64,000 bases of DNA. It comes from Hydrogenophilus sp. GTDB taxonomy: Bacteria; Pseudomonadota; Gammaproteobacteria; Burkholderiales; Thiobacillaceae. The position numbers and the translations under genes were made by a program. The stretch lies in contig DYFK01000014.1 in the NCBI GenBank assembly GCA_020725265.1, positions 1 through 64,000 on the forward strand, read 5' to 3'. A model generated the notes under the pieces. That model was not told the origin of the DNA. It saw only the letters and a program-made list of their open reading frames with translations, and made no database searches. Shown here one piece after another: positions 56,826 through 64,000 of the stretch (its first letter is position 1; each line of letters opens with the position of its first letter).

Positions 56826-57216
56826 CGGGGCGATTTTTCTCGTTATCGGTGCCGCCCGAACGCAGACGGTCTTCCTCGACCGCCTGATCAATCAGGTGCG
56901 ACAGTCGGGCACCTCGCTCAACCGACGCATCATGATGGAAATCGAGCCTGGGCACCGTACGCATGCGCATGCGCTGGGCCAGTTCGGTGCGCAAGAACCC
57001 GGCGGCGCGCGCCAAGGCCTGGCGAGCACCTTCGTGATCATCGCCTATCACGGTAAACCAGACCTTGGCGTGTTCCAGATCAGTGGTCACATCCACCGCG
57101 GTGAAGGAGACGCCAATGACACGCGGATCCTTCATTTCGCGCATCAGAATCTCGGCCAGTTCCTGGCGAATCTGTTCGCCGACGCGGCGCGCGCGCGGGT
57201 TATGGGGATTGGGCAT
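56809..57216 (-). CDS. rbfA: ribosome-binding factor A
   Basis: The 135-residue protein begins MPNPHNPRARRVGEQIRQEL and carries the RbfA KH-like fold (DPRVIGVSFTAVDVTTDLEHAKVWF, RMRTVPRLDFHHD). It assists 30S maturation and cold adaptation. It lies 74 bases after infB and overlaps truB. Confidence 0.97.
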   Translation of the reverse strand: MPNPHNPRARRVGEQIRQELAEILMREMKDPRVIGVSFTAVDVTTDLEHAKVWFTVIGDDHEGARQALARAAGFLRTELAQRMRMRTVPRLDFHHDASVERGARLSHLIDQAVEEDRLRSGGTDNEKNRPDETQG

Positions 57217-57290
57217 GGGATTCGCTGATGGTCACGGTGACCGGGACACGAACGATTCCAGTCCGTCCCCAGCCTATCCGCATCCTGGAT

Positions 57291-60020
57291 TTACAGAGTT
57301 CTGGCCACCTCGACCACCTCGTAACATTCGAGTTGATCGCCTTCCTGGATGTCGTTGAAATTCTTCAGGTTAAGGCCGCATTCGAAGCCGGCCTTGACTT
57401 CCTTGACGTCATCCTTGAAGCGTTTCAGGGAATCCAGTTCGCCATCGTGAACGACGACGTTCTCGCGCAGCACTCGAACCCGGGCCGACCGCTTGAGCAC
57501 GCCATCGAGGACGTAGCAACCGGCCACCGCGCCGACCTTGGTGATGCGGAACACCTGCCGGATCTCCGCGAGGCCAAGTGCGTTTTCGCGCTTTTCTGGG
57601 GAAAGCAGGCCGGACATGGCCGCCTTCACATCATCCACGGCCTCGTAGATGATGTTGTAGTAGCGCACGTCGACCCCGGCGGTTTCGGCCAGTTTGCGCG
57701 CCTGGGCATCCGCGCGGACATTGAAGCCGAGGATGACGGCACCGGAGGCGATCGCCAGGTTGATGTCCGATTCGGAAATCGCGCCGACCGCGGAGTGGAT
57801 GATGTTGACCTTGACCTCGGCGGTGGACAGCTTTTGCAACGCGTGGGCCAGGCCTTCGTAGGAGCCCTGCATATCGGCCTTGAGGATGATGGGCAGGGAT
57901 TTGACTTCGCCCTCGCCCATTTGCTCGAACATGTTTTCCAGCTTGGCTGCCTGCTGTCGCGCCAGCTTGACGTCACGGAACTTGCCCTGACGGAACAGGG
58001 CGATCTCGCGCGCCTTGCGCTCGTCCGGCAACACCAGCACATCCTCGCCAGCGGCCGGAACCTCGGACAAGCCCTGAATCTCGACCGGGATGGCGGGACC
58101 AGCCTCGGAGATCGGCTTGCCGGTCTCGTCGAGCATCGCCCGCACCTTGCCGAACGCGGTGCCGGCCAGCATGACATCCCCGCGCTTGAGCGTGCCCGAC
58201 TGCACCAGAACGGTGGCCACCGGGCCACGCCCCTTGTCGAGACGGGATTCGATCACGACGCCCTTTGCCGGACTGTCGACCGGAGCCCGCAGCTCCAGTA
58301 CTTCCGCTTGCAGCAGCACCGAGTCCAGCAGATCGTCGATGCCGATGCCGGTCTTGGCGGAAACGTCGACGAACTGGGCATCTCCGCCCCATTCCTCGGG
58401 AACCACGCCCTCGTTGGAGATTTCCTGACGGATTTTTTCCGGATTGGCCTCCGGCTTGTCGATCTTGTTGACCGCGACCACGATCGGCACGTTGCCGGCC
58501 TTGGCGTGATGGATCGCCTCGCGCGTCTGCGGCATGACGCCGTCATCGGCCGCGACCACCAGAATAACGATGTCGGTAGCCTTGGCGCCACGCGCCCGCA
58601 TCGCGGTAAAGGCTTCGTGACCCGGCGTATCGAGGAAGGTGACCATGCCCTTCGCCGTTTCCACGTGATACGCGCCGATGTGCTGGGTGATGCCGCCGGC
58701 CTCTCCAGCCGCCACGCGGGTACGCCGGATGTAATCGAGCAGCGAGGTCTTGCCATGGTCCACATGGCCCATGACCGTGACGACCGGCGCCCGCGGCTTC
58801 AATTCGGCTTCCTTGTGATCGCCGCTGTCGACCAGATAGGACTCGGGCGTATCAGTGGGCGCCGGCTTGGCGATATGACCAAGCTCCTCGACCACGATCA
58901 TCGCGGTCTCCTGATCGAGCACCTGGTTGATGGTGACCATGGATCCCATCTTCATCAGAGTCTTGATCACTTCCGCGGCCTTGACCGACATCTTGTGCGC
59001 CAGATCGGCGACGCTGATCGTTTCCGGAATCAGCACCTCGCGAACCACCGGCTCGACAACCACGTGCTGAGCAGGTTCGTGGTCGGACTTGTGACGCCCT
59101 CCCTTCTTGCTGCGCCAGCCGTTCCCGGTATCCACCGCGCCCCGGGTCTTGAGCCCCGGGCGCTTGTTGGTGATCGGCTCATCCTTGCCCTTTTTGGCCA
59201 CCGCCTTGTCGGTCTTGGGCTTGACACTTGGCTTGACAGCGGGCCGCTGATCGGCGGCGGGCCTGGCTTCCTCGACGGGCGCTGGCGGCGGTGGCTGACG
59301 GGCCACCTCCTCGGCGCGGCGGCGAGCGGCCTCGCGCTCCTGCTTGGCTTTCAACTCGGCTTCCTGAATCGCGCGCAGCTCCGCCTGGCGAGCGGATTCG
59401 CGCTGGCGAGCCAGACGCTCCTCATCACTCAGGATCGAGGGAATCCTGGCCGGCCGGGGTGGAGCAGGCTCAGCCGGTGGCTCCACCATCGCGGCATCAG
59501 CCTTTCCGGGCTCCGCAATCGGCTCCGGAACCGGCTCGCTGGCTGCCTCGACAACCGGTTCGGTCGGTACGGTTTCGGGCACCTGGGTTGGCACCGGCTC
59601 GACGCGCGCCTCGATAACGGTTTCCACCACTGGCACCTCGGTTTCCGGCTCGACCACCGGTGCCGGAACCAGCGTCTCGACCGGTGCGGTGGTTTCCGGC
59701 AACTCGGCCGAAACCGGCTCGGAGGGCAGCTCCTCGCGCTTGACCAATACCCGCTTCTTGCGAACCTCGACCTGGACGGTACGGGTGCGGCCACTGCTGT
59801 CGGCGGTCTTGATCTCGCTCGATTGCTTGCGCGTCAGGGTGATCTTGGTCTTGGGCGCGGATGCGCCATGCTTGCCACGCAGATAATCCAGCAAGCGGGT
59901 TTTATCCAGATCGGACAGCGTGTCGCCAGCGCCCTTGACGGACACGCCAGCGGCCTGCAACTGCTTGACCAGCAGCGCCGGATCGACCTTGAGTTCTGTA
60001 GCAAACTGTTCAACGTTCAT
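57291..60020 (-). CDS. infB: translation initiation factor IF-2
   Basis: This 909-residue factor has a short N-terminal IF2_N domain, a long Glu/Pro/Val/Thr-rich linker (about residues 90-250, including repeats of TEVPV-like form), a second IF2_N domain near 330, then the GTPase core with G1 [10 protein letters not shown]3 DTPGH, G4 NKID, and C-terminal beta-barrel and fMet-tRNA-binding domains. It places fMet-tRNA on the 30S subunit. It begins 11 bases after nusA. Confidence 0.98.
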   Translation of the reverse strand: MNVEQFATELKVDPALLVKQLQAAGVSVKGAGDTLSDLDKTRLLDYLRGKHGASAPKTKITLTRKQSSEIKTADSSGRTRTVQVEVRKKRVLVKREELPSEPVSAELPETTAPVETLVPAPVVEPETEVPVVETVIEARVEPVPTQVPETVPTEPVVEAASEPVPEPIAEPGKADAAMVEPPAEPAPPRPARIPSILSDEERLARQRESARQAELRAIQEAELKAKQEREAARRRAEEVARQPPPPAPVEEARPAADQRPAVKPSVKPKTDKAVAKKGKDEPITNKRPGLKTRGAVDTGNGWRSKKGGRHKSDHEPAQHVVVEPVVREVLIPETISVADLAHKMSVKAAEVIKTLMKMGSMVTINQVLDQETAMIVVEELGHIAKPAPTDTPESYLVDSGDHKEAELKPRAPVVTVMGHVDHGKTSLLDYIRRTRVAAGEAGGITQHIGAYHVETAKGMVTFLDTPGHEAFTAMRARGAKATDIVILVVAADDGVMPQTREAIHHAKAGNVPIVVAVNKIDKPEANPEKIRQEISNEGVVPEEWGGDAQFVDVSAKTGIGIDDLLDSVLLQAEVLELRAPVDSPAKGVVIESRLDKGRGPVATVLVQSGTLKRGDVMLAGTAFGKVRAMLDETGKPISEAGPAIPVEIQGLSEVPAAGEDVLVLPDERKAREIALFRQGKFRDVKLARQQAAKLENMFEQMGEGEVKSLPIILKADMQGSYEGLAHALQKLSTAEVKVNIIHSAVGAISESDINLAIASGAVILGFNVRADAQARKLAETAGVDVRYYNIIYEAVDDVKAAMSGLLSPEKRENALGLAEIRQVFRITKVGAVAGCYVLDGVLKRSARVRVLRENVVVHDGELDSLKRFKDDVKEVKAGFECGLNLKNFNDIQEGDQLECYEVVEVARTL

Positions 60021-60031
60021 GCTCTTCCTCG

Positions 60032-61513
60032 TCAGGCCCTCGCCAGGATGGGCGCGCGCGCGGTCATGATCAACGACTTGGCGCGTTCCTCGTCCAACCC
60101 GGTGAGTTCAACCAGTTCATCGACCGCCAGATCGGCGAGATCCTCGGCGTTGTTGACCCCTTTGGAGCTCAACAATGACGCGGTTTCCTCATCCATCCCG
60201 GATACGCTCATCAAGTCGGCCGCCGCGCTCTCGACCGCCTCCTCCTGAACGATGGCATCGGTGAGCAGCGCGTCGCGGGCGCGAGCGCGCAGCTCGTTGA
60301 TGGTGTCCTCGTCGAACGCGTCGATTTCGAGCATCTCGGCGAGCGGCACGTAGGCAACCTCCTCCAGGCTGGTGAAGCCTTCCTCGACCAGCACCTGGGC
60401 AACGTCCTCGTCAACGTCAAGCTTGGTCATGAACATGCCGATCAGGCTCTCGGCTTCCTGCTGGTGCTTCTGCTCGGCCTCATCGACCGACAGGATGTTG
60501 ATGTCCCAGCCAGTGAGTTCGGAGGCGAGGCGCACGTTCTGGCCATAACGCCCGATCGCGATCTCGACCTGATCCGGCTCCACCACCACGTCCATGGCGT
60601 GCTTGTCCTCATCCATGACGATACTGGACACCACCGCCGGCGACAGCGCGTTGATCACGAACTGCGCGGGGTCGGCCGACCACAGCACGATGTCCACACG
60701 CTCCCCGTTCAGTTCGTTGGTGACGGCGGTGACGCGGGTACCGCGCACGCCGATGCAGGTGCCCTGGGGATCGACACGAGGATCGTTGGATTTCACCGCG
60801 ATCTTGGCGCGGATACCGGGGTCGCGCGCGGCCGCCTTGATCTCGACGATACCCTCCTCGACCTCCGGCACTTCCAGGCGGAACAGCTCCATGATGAATT
60901 CCGGCGCGGTGCGCGACAGCACCAGTTGCGGGCCACGCCCACCGCGCTCGGCGCGCGCCAGATAGGCGCGCACACGGTCGCCGACACGGAGATTTTCCTT
61001 GGGGATCATCTGGTCTTTCTCCAGACGCCCTTCGATGCGGCCGGATTCAACCACGGCACTGCCACGCTCCATGCGCTTGACGGTGCCGGAGACCAGTGCC
61101 TCGTTGCGCGCGAGGAAATCGTTGAGCACCTGTTCGCGCTCGGCATCACGGATCTTTTGCAGGATGACCTGCTTCGCGGCCTGCGCGCCGATACGGCCGA
61201 AATCCACGGCCTCGACCGGTTCCTCGACGAATTCGCCGACCTGGATGTCGGGCTGAATCTCCTGCGCCTCGAACAACAGATACTGGCGATCCGGATGCTC
61301 AAGACCCGCCTCGTCGGGCAACACCTCCCAGCGCCGGAAAGCCTGGTACTCACCAGTCTTGTGATCGATCTCCACACGGATCTCGGCATCTTCGGTGAAG
61401 CGCTTCTTGGTCGCATGGGCCAGTGCCGATTCCAATGCGCCAAACACCACCTCGGGCGCCACATTCTTTTCACGCGCCAAGGCGTCAGCCAGCAACAAAA
61501 TTTCCCGACTCAT
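60032..61513 (-). CDS. nusA: transcription termination/antitermination protein NusA
   Basis: The 493-residue protein has the N-terminal polymerase-binding domain, S1 ([12 protein letters not shown]), two KH domains ([23 protein letters not shown] and [21 protein letters not shown]), and two C-terminal acidic repeats ending in helix-hairpin-helix style, as in E. coli. It overlaps rimP by four bases (ATGA). It controls pausing, termination and antitermination, and in E. coli autoregulates this operon. Confidence 0.98.
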   Translation of the reverse strand: MSREILLLADALAREKNVAPEVVFGALESALAHATKKRFTEDAEIRVEIDHKTGEYQAFRRWEVLPDEAGLEHPDRQYLLFEAQEIQPDIQVGEFVEEPVEAVDFGRIGAQAAKQVILQKIRDAEREQVLNDFLARNEALVSGTVKRMERGSAVVESGRIEGRLEKDQMIPKENLRVGDRVRAYLARAERGGRGPQLVLSRTAPEFIMELFRLEVPEVEEGIVEIKAAARDPGIRAKIAVKSNDPRVDPQGTCIGVRGTRVTAVTNELNGERVDIVLWSADPAQFVINALSPAVVSSIVMDEDKHAMDVVVEPDQVEIAIGRYGQNVRLASELTGWDINILSVDEAEQKHQQEAESLIGMFMTKLDVDEDVAQVLVEEGFTSLEEVAYVPLAEMLEIDAFDEDTINELRARARDALLTDAIVQEEAVESAAADLMSVSGMDEETASLLSSKGVNNAEDLADLAVDELVELTGLDEERAKSLIMTARAPILARA

Positions 61514-61959
61514 CGTTTCCTCCGGGTCAAACCCTCTAACTCCGGCGCCAGTCGAGCTGAATCCACCTCGGTAAGGGGGATCTCGACCATCGCGCCATCC
61601 ATCTCCAGTTTCAACATGCCATCCGCCAGACCACGCAACACGCCGTTGAAACGCTTGCGACCGTCGATGGGCGCATGGAGGCGCAGATTCACCCGCTCAC
61701 CGGCGAAACGCTCGAAATCAGCGGCCTTCACCAACGGCCGATCCAATCCCGGCGACGAAACCTCCAGCCGTTCGTAATCGACGTTTTCAACCATGAACAG
61801 TCGCGTCAGCTGGTTGCTCACTCGCACGCAGTCATCCACCACGATACCGCCGGGTTTGTCGATATAAAGACGCAACAGGCCCCGGCCCACGCGTTCCAGC
61901 GCGACCAGTTCGTACCCCATGCCCACCAGGGTCGGTTCGATCAATGCCTGCAGATTCAT
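61510..61959 (-). CDS. rimP: ribosome maturation factor RimP
   Basis: The 149-residue protein has the RimP alpha/beta N-terminal part ([33 protein letters not shown]) and an SH3-like C-terminal domain. It acts early in 30S assembly. It is first in the operon. The ATG at 61959 has no evident ribosome site; only a T-rich tract and a hairpin precede it. Confidence 0.96.
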   Translation of the reverse strand: MNLQALIEPTLVGMGYELVALERVGRGLLRLYIDKPGGIVVDDCVRVSNQLTRLFMVENVDYERLEVSSPGLDRPLVKAADFERFAGERVNLRLHAPIDGRKRFNGVLRGLADGMLKLEMDGAMVEIPLTEVDSARLAPELEGLTRRKR

Positions 61960-61965
61960 GATGAG

Positions 61966-61990
61966 AAATAAAAAATGGGCCGAAGCCCAT
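61966..61990 (-). terminator. hairpin plus U-run in the rimP leader: FKBP terminator or attenuator
   Basis: On the minus strand ATGGGC (61985-61990), loop TTCG, GCCCAT (61975-61980), then TTTTTTATTT. It is a good intrinsic terminator. It lies seven bases before the rimP ATG and 94 bases after the FKBP stop. A TATACT (complement of 62005-62010) just upstream could start a transcript that reads through it, making it an attenuator for rimP-nusA-infB. Confidence 0.75.
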
Positions 61991-62004
61991 CTGAAAACCT
62001 ATCA

Positions 62005-62010
62005 AGTATA
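62005..62010 (-). promoter_or_regulatory. candidate -10 box of the rimP-nusA operon
   Basis: TATACT on the minus strand, 45 bases before the rimP start. No good -35 lies at 16-18 bases, so the promoter is uncertain; if used, the RNA would begin just before the leader hairpin. Confidence 0.3.
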
Positions 62011-62083
62011 CATCAATTCTTACATTCCCGGCTCCGGTCCGGAAAGGTCTGGCGGGAACCGTGGCTCCCCGCCGGACCTGCCG

Positions 62084-62416
62084 TCATCGGATCGCCAGGA
62101 GCTCGACCTCGAATACCAGAGTCGCATTGGGCGGAATGACGCCGCCGGCGCCGCGCGCGCCATAGCCCATTTCCGGCGGAATGGTCAGTTTGCGTTTGCC
62201 ACCGACCTTCATGCCGGCGACCCCTTCGTCCCAACCACGGATCACGTAGCCCCGACCCAGCGGAAAATCGAACGGCTCGTTCCGGTCGACGCTGGAATCG
62301 AACTTGACACCATCGGTCAGCCAGCCGGTGTAATGGACGCTGACGACGCGTCCGGCTTGGGCCTCGTCACCATCGCCGATGACAATTTCCTCGATGACCA
62401 GATTGCTCTCGGACAT
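62084..62416 (-). CDS. FKBP-type peptidyl-prolyl isomerase
   Basis: The 110-residue protein is a minimal single-domain [54 protein letters not shown] and a closing LVFEVELL. All active-site aromatics (Y, F, D, W, Y) are present. It lacks a signal peptide, so it is cytoplasmic. AGGAGATATCC precedes the ATG. Not SlyD-like, as no metal-binding insert is seen. Confidence 0.95.
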   Translation of the reverse strand: MSESNLVIEEIVIGDGDEAQAGRVVSVHYTGWLTDGVKFDSSVDRNEPFDFPLGRGYVIRGWDEGVAGMKVGGKRKLTIPPEMGYGARGAGGVIPPNATLVFEVELLAIR

Positions 62417-62424
62417 GGATATCT

Positions 62425-62458
62425 CCTGAAAAAATAACGGCGCGGCATGCCGCGCCGT
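62425..62458 (-). terminator. terminator of the OmpA-like lipoprotein gene
   Basis: A perfect 22-bp palindrome (62437-62458) is followed on the minus strand by TTATTTTTTC. It lies 16 bases after the OmpA-like stop and just before the FKBP ribosome site. Confidence 0.85.
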
Positions 62459-62474
62459 CGTAAATGAAAAAGGG

Positions 62475-63167
62475 TTATTGCAGCACGACCAGGACGACGC
62501 GGCGATTCTCGTCACGGCCCGCCCGGAGTTTGTTGTCGGCGACCGGCATCGACTCGCCGTAGGAAATCACCGACATGCGATGCAGCGGAATGCCGGCTTC
62601 CATGTTCAGGAAGCGGCGCACATTCTCGGCCCGGCGCTCGCCCACGAGCAGGTTGTAAGCGGCCTCGCCCATGCTGTCGGTATGACCCTGGATTTCGATG
62701 AACACGTTCTTGTTTTCTTCCTTCAAGCGGTCCGCGAATTCGGTCAGCGCGGCCTTGGCGTCGTCACTCAGCGCGGTCTTGTTGCGACCAAACTTGAGGG
62801 TTTCCTCGGTCATCACGACTTCGTACACCAGCTTGCCTTCCGCCAGTTTGCCGGCGGCGATGGCCCGGTCCATGGCATCCTGGGCGGTTCGGGTCAGCTC
62901 GGCGATCGCGGCTTCGTTGCGGGCGATACGTTCCGCTTGCGCGCCAAGGTCCACGCGAATGGACTGGATCTCACCGGCCTGACCATCGACCCGCCGGTCA
63001 ACCGCCTTGATCGCCGCGTCGGCCGCGTTCGCCCGCCCTTCCAGTTTGTCGACGCGAACAACGACGGGATCGAGCTGGCTCTTGACGTACTCGTGCACGT
63101 ACTCCTTGGTCGCGCAACCGGACAACATGAGCATGGACAACACCGTGATCGGCAGAATTATTTTCAT
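62475..63167 (-). CDS. OmpA-family lipoprotein with coiled coil
   Basis: The 230-residue protein has a lipobox (LMLSGC, Cys18), a heptad-like helical stretch (about 28-105, with [20 protein letters not shown]) reminiscent of Lpp, and a C-terminal OmpA peptidoglycan-binding domain ([32 protein letters not shown]). It probably tethers outer membrane to peptidoglycan. It differs from Pal by the long coiled coil. Confidence 0.88.
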   Translation of the reverse strand: MKIILPITVLSMLMLSGCATKEYVHEYVKSQLDPVVVRVDKLEGRANAADAAIKAVDRRVDGQAGEIQSIRVDLGAQAERIARNEAAIAELTRTAQDAMDRAIAAGKLAEGKLVYEVVMTEETLKFGRNKTALSDDAKAALTEFADRLKEENKNVFIEIQGHTDSMGEAAYNLLVGERRAENVRRFLNMEAGIPLHRMSVISYGESMPVADNKLRAGRDENRRVVLVVLQ

Positions 63168-63277
63168 GACGCGCCTCGACGATTTGAAGAATATGGAGAA
63201 CAGGATGAATGGAACTGATTATCGCAGTGTAGCTTAACGTCCCGGCGTCCAGAAACTTGAATTTCCTCGCCAACGGC

Positions 63278-64000
63278 TCATTCCGGGGGCATCAGGTAAT
63301 CGATGCCGCCCTGATCGATCTGGATTTCGATCATGCCGCCATCGACGGTTTCCGGTCGGTGCCCGACCAGCTCCGGGAACATCAGCACCAACGCCACCAT
63401 GATCAACTGAATACCCAGAAACGGCACCGCGCCCCAGTAGATGTCGGTGGTCCGCACCGAACGGGGCGCGACGCCACGCAAGTAGAACAGCGCGAAGCCG
63501 AATGGCGGGTGCATGAACGACGTCTGCATGTTGATGCCGAGCAACACGCCGAACCAGATCAGGTCGATGCCGAGCTTCTCCGCGACCGGCACCAGCAGCG
63601 GCACGACGATGAAGGCGATCTCGAAAAAATCCAGGAAAAAGGCCAGCAAAAACACCAGCACGCTGACCGCGATCAGAAAACCGATGACGCCGCCGGGCAA
63701 CCCGGCCAGCAGGTTTTCCACCCAGACGTCGCCCTCGAGCAGACGGAACACCAGGGTGAAGACCGTCGAGCCGATCAGGATGAAGATGACGAAACTGGTC
63801 AGGCGCGCGGTCGAATCCATGGCCTGGCGGAGCAGCCCGAGATCGAGCCGCTTGCGCGCGAGCGCCAGCACAAGCGCGCCCACGGCGCCCATGGCACCGC
63901 CTTCGGTGGGGGTCGCGATGCCCATGAAAATCGTGCCCAGCACCAGAAAGATCAGGATCAGCGGCGGCAGCATCACCCGCAGCGCCCGACCGACCAGCAC
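63278..64000 (-). CDS. TRAP transporter large permease (DctM), C-terminal part
   Basis: The open frame runs off the right edge; only the last 240 residues are seen. They contain multiple membrane helices with the DctM motifs GIATPTEGGAMGAVGAL, GINMQTSFMHPPFGFALFYLRG and VPLLVPVAEKLGID. TRAP transporters import organic acids using a periplasmic binding protein; the binding protein and small permease would lie beyond the window. The C-terminal 35 residues extend past the last helix as a charged tail. Confidence 0.88.
   Translation of the reverse strand: MLVGRALRVMLPPLILIFLVLGTIFMGIATPTEGGAMGAVGALVLALARKRLDLGLLRQAMDSTARLTSFVIFILIGSTVFTLVFRLLEGDVWVENLLAGLPGGVIGFLIAVSVLVFLLAFFLDFFEIAFIVVPLLVPVAEKLGIDLIWFGVLLGINMQTSFMHPPFGFALFYLRGVAPRSVRTTDIYWGAVPFLGIQLIMVALVLMFPELVGHRPETVDGGMIEIQIDQGGIDYLMPPE

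Noticed and set aside
57228..60248. 1006-codon open frame opposite infB
   Set aside because: Antisense composition shadow, no motifs, and infB is certain.

Overview
This is a GC-rich stretch of a proteobacterial chromosome, most likely a gammaproteobacterium. The housekeeping neighbourhoods point there: rpsP-rimM-trmD-rplS, rpoZ-spoT, rimP-nusA-infB-rbfA-truB-rpsO-pnp, a single-chain PurL, Orn, Hsp15, GcvR, YajQ and Coq7. Sulfur-linked genes recur: two TauE/SafE exporters, a secreted DsrE-like protein and a two-part YeeE/YedE pair. With several c-type cytochromes they suggest a respiratory organism that handles reduced sulfur. No taxonomic marker gene (rRNA) is present, so this is inference.

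Layout. 1-2780 is an accessory island of small plus-strand genes, visibly less GC-rich than the rest and separated by integron attC-like recombination sites; it looks like a run of gene cassettes without an integrase in view. 2778-7373 holds a secreted hypothetical protein, a Tat-exported metallo-beta-lactamase-fold hydrolase, a phytanoyl-CoA-dioxygenase-like protein and a FeoB-like transporter with an eroded GTPase. 7467-8662 is a complete IS3-family element with inverted ends and a 4-bp target duplication, between feoB and an octaheme-type cytochrome lipoprotein that faces a PadR regulator. 11461-19815 carries purL, a CpxP/CpxR/CpxA-like envelope stress module with a visible CpxR-type box, a sulfite exporter, DUF190 and a fluoride channel.

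19841-32103 covers glycogen phosphorylase, Orn, an M48 protease, a small cytochrome c, PhhB, RsgA, a DsrE-like protein, a radical SAM protein, a compact vsr-methylase-nuclease restriction operon, a DJ-1 protein, a protoporphyrinogen oxidase and Hsp15. 32160-45530 holds a lipoprotein-GcvR pair, MltB, Ppx, an Aer-like chemoreceptor, an Mla/MCE lipid-transport operon whose ATPase gene is reduced to a degenerate half, the YeeE pair, an SCP2-like secreted protein, Coq7 and a second TauE.

45594-64000 is mostly core translation and RNA metabolism: rpsP-rimM-trmD-rplS, yajQ, rpoZ-spoT, three tRNAs (His, Arg, Pro) behind one promoter, folD, a CbbY-like phosphatase, and the nusA-pnp supercluster. It ends with an FKBP isomerase, an OmpA-like lipoprotein and a truncated TRAP transporter permease running off the right edge.

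The points most worth following are the MlaE / degenerate ATPase / MlaD operon, the FeoB with missing GTPase residues downstream of an IS insertion, the cassette run at the left edge, and the hairpin with a U-run directly in the rimP-nusA leader.
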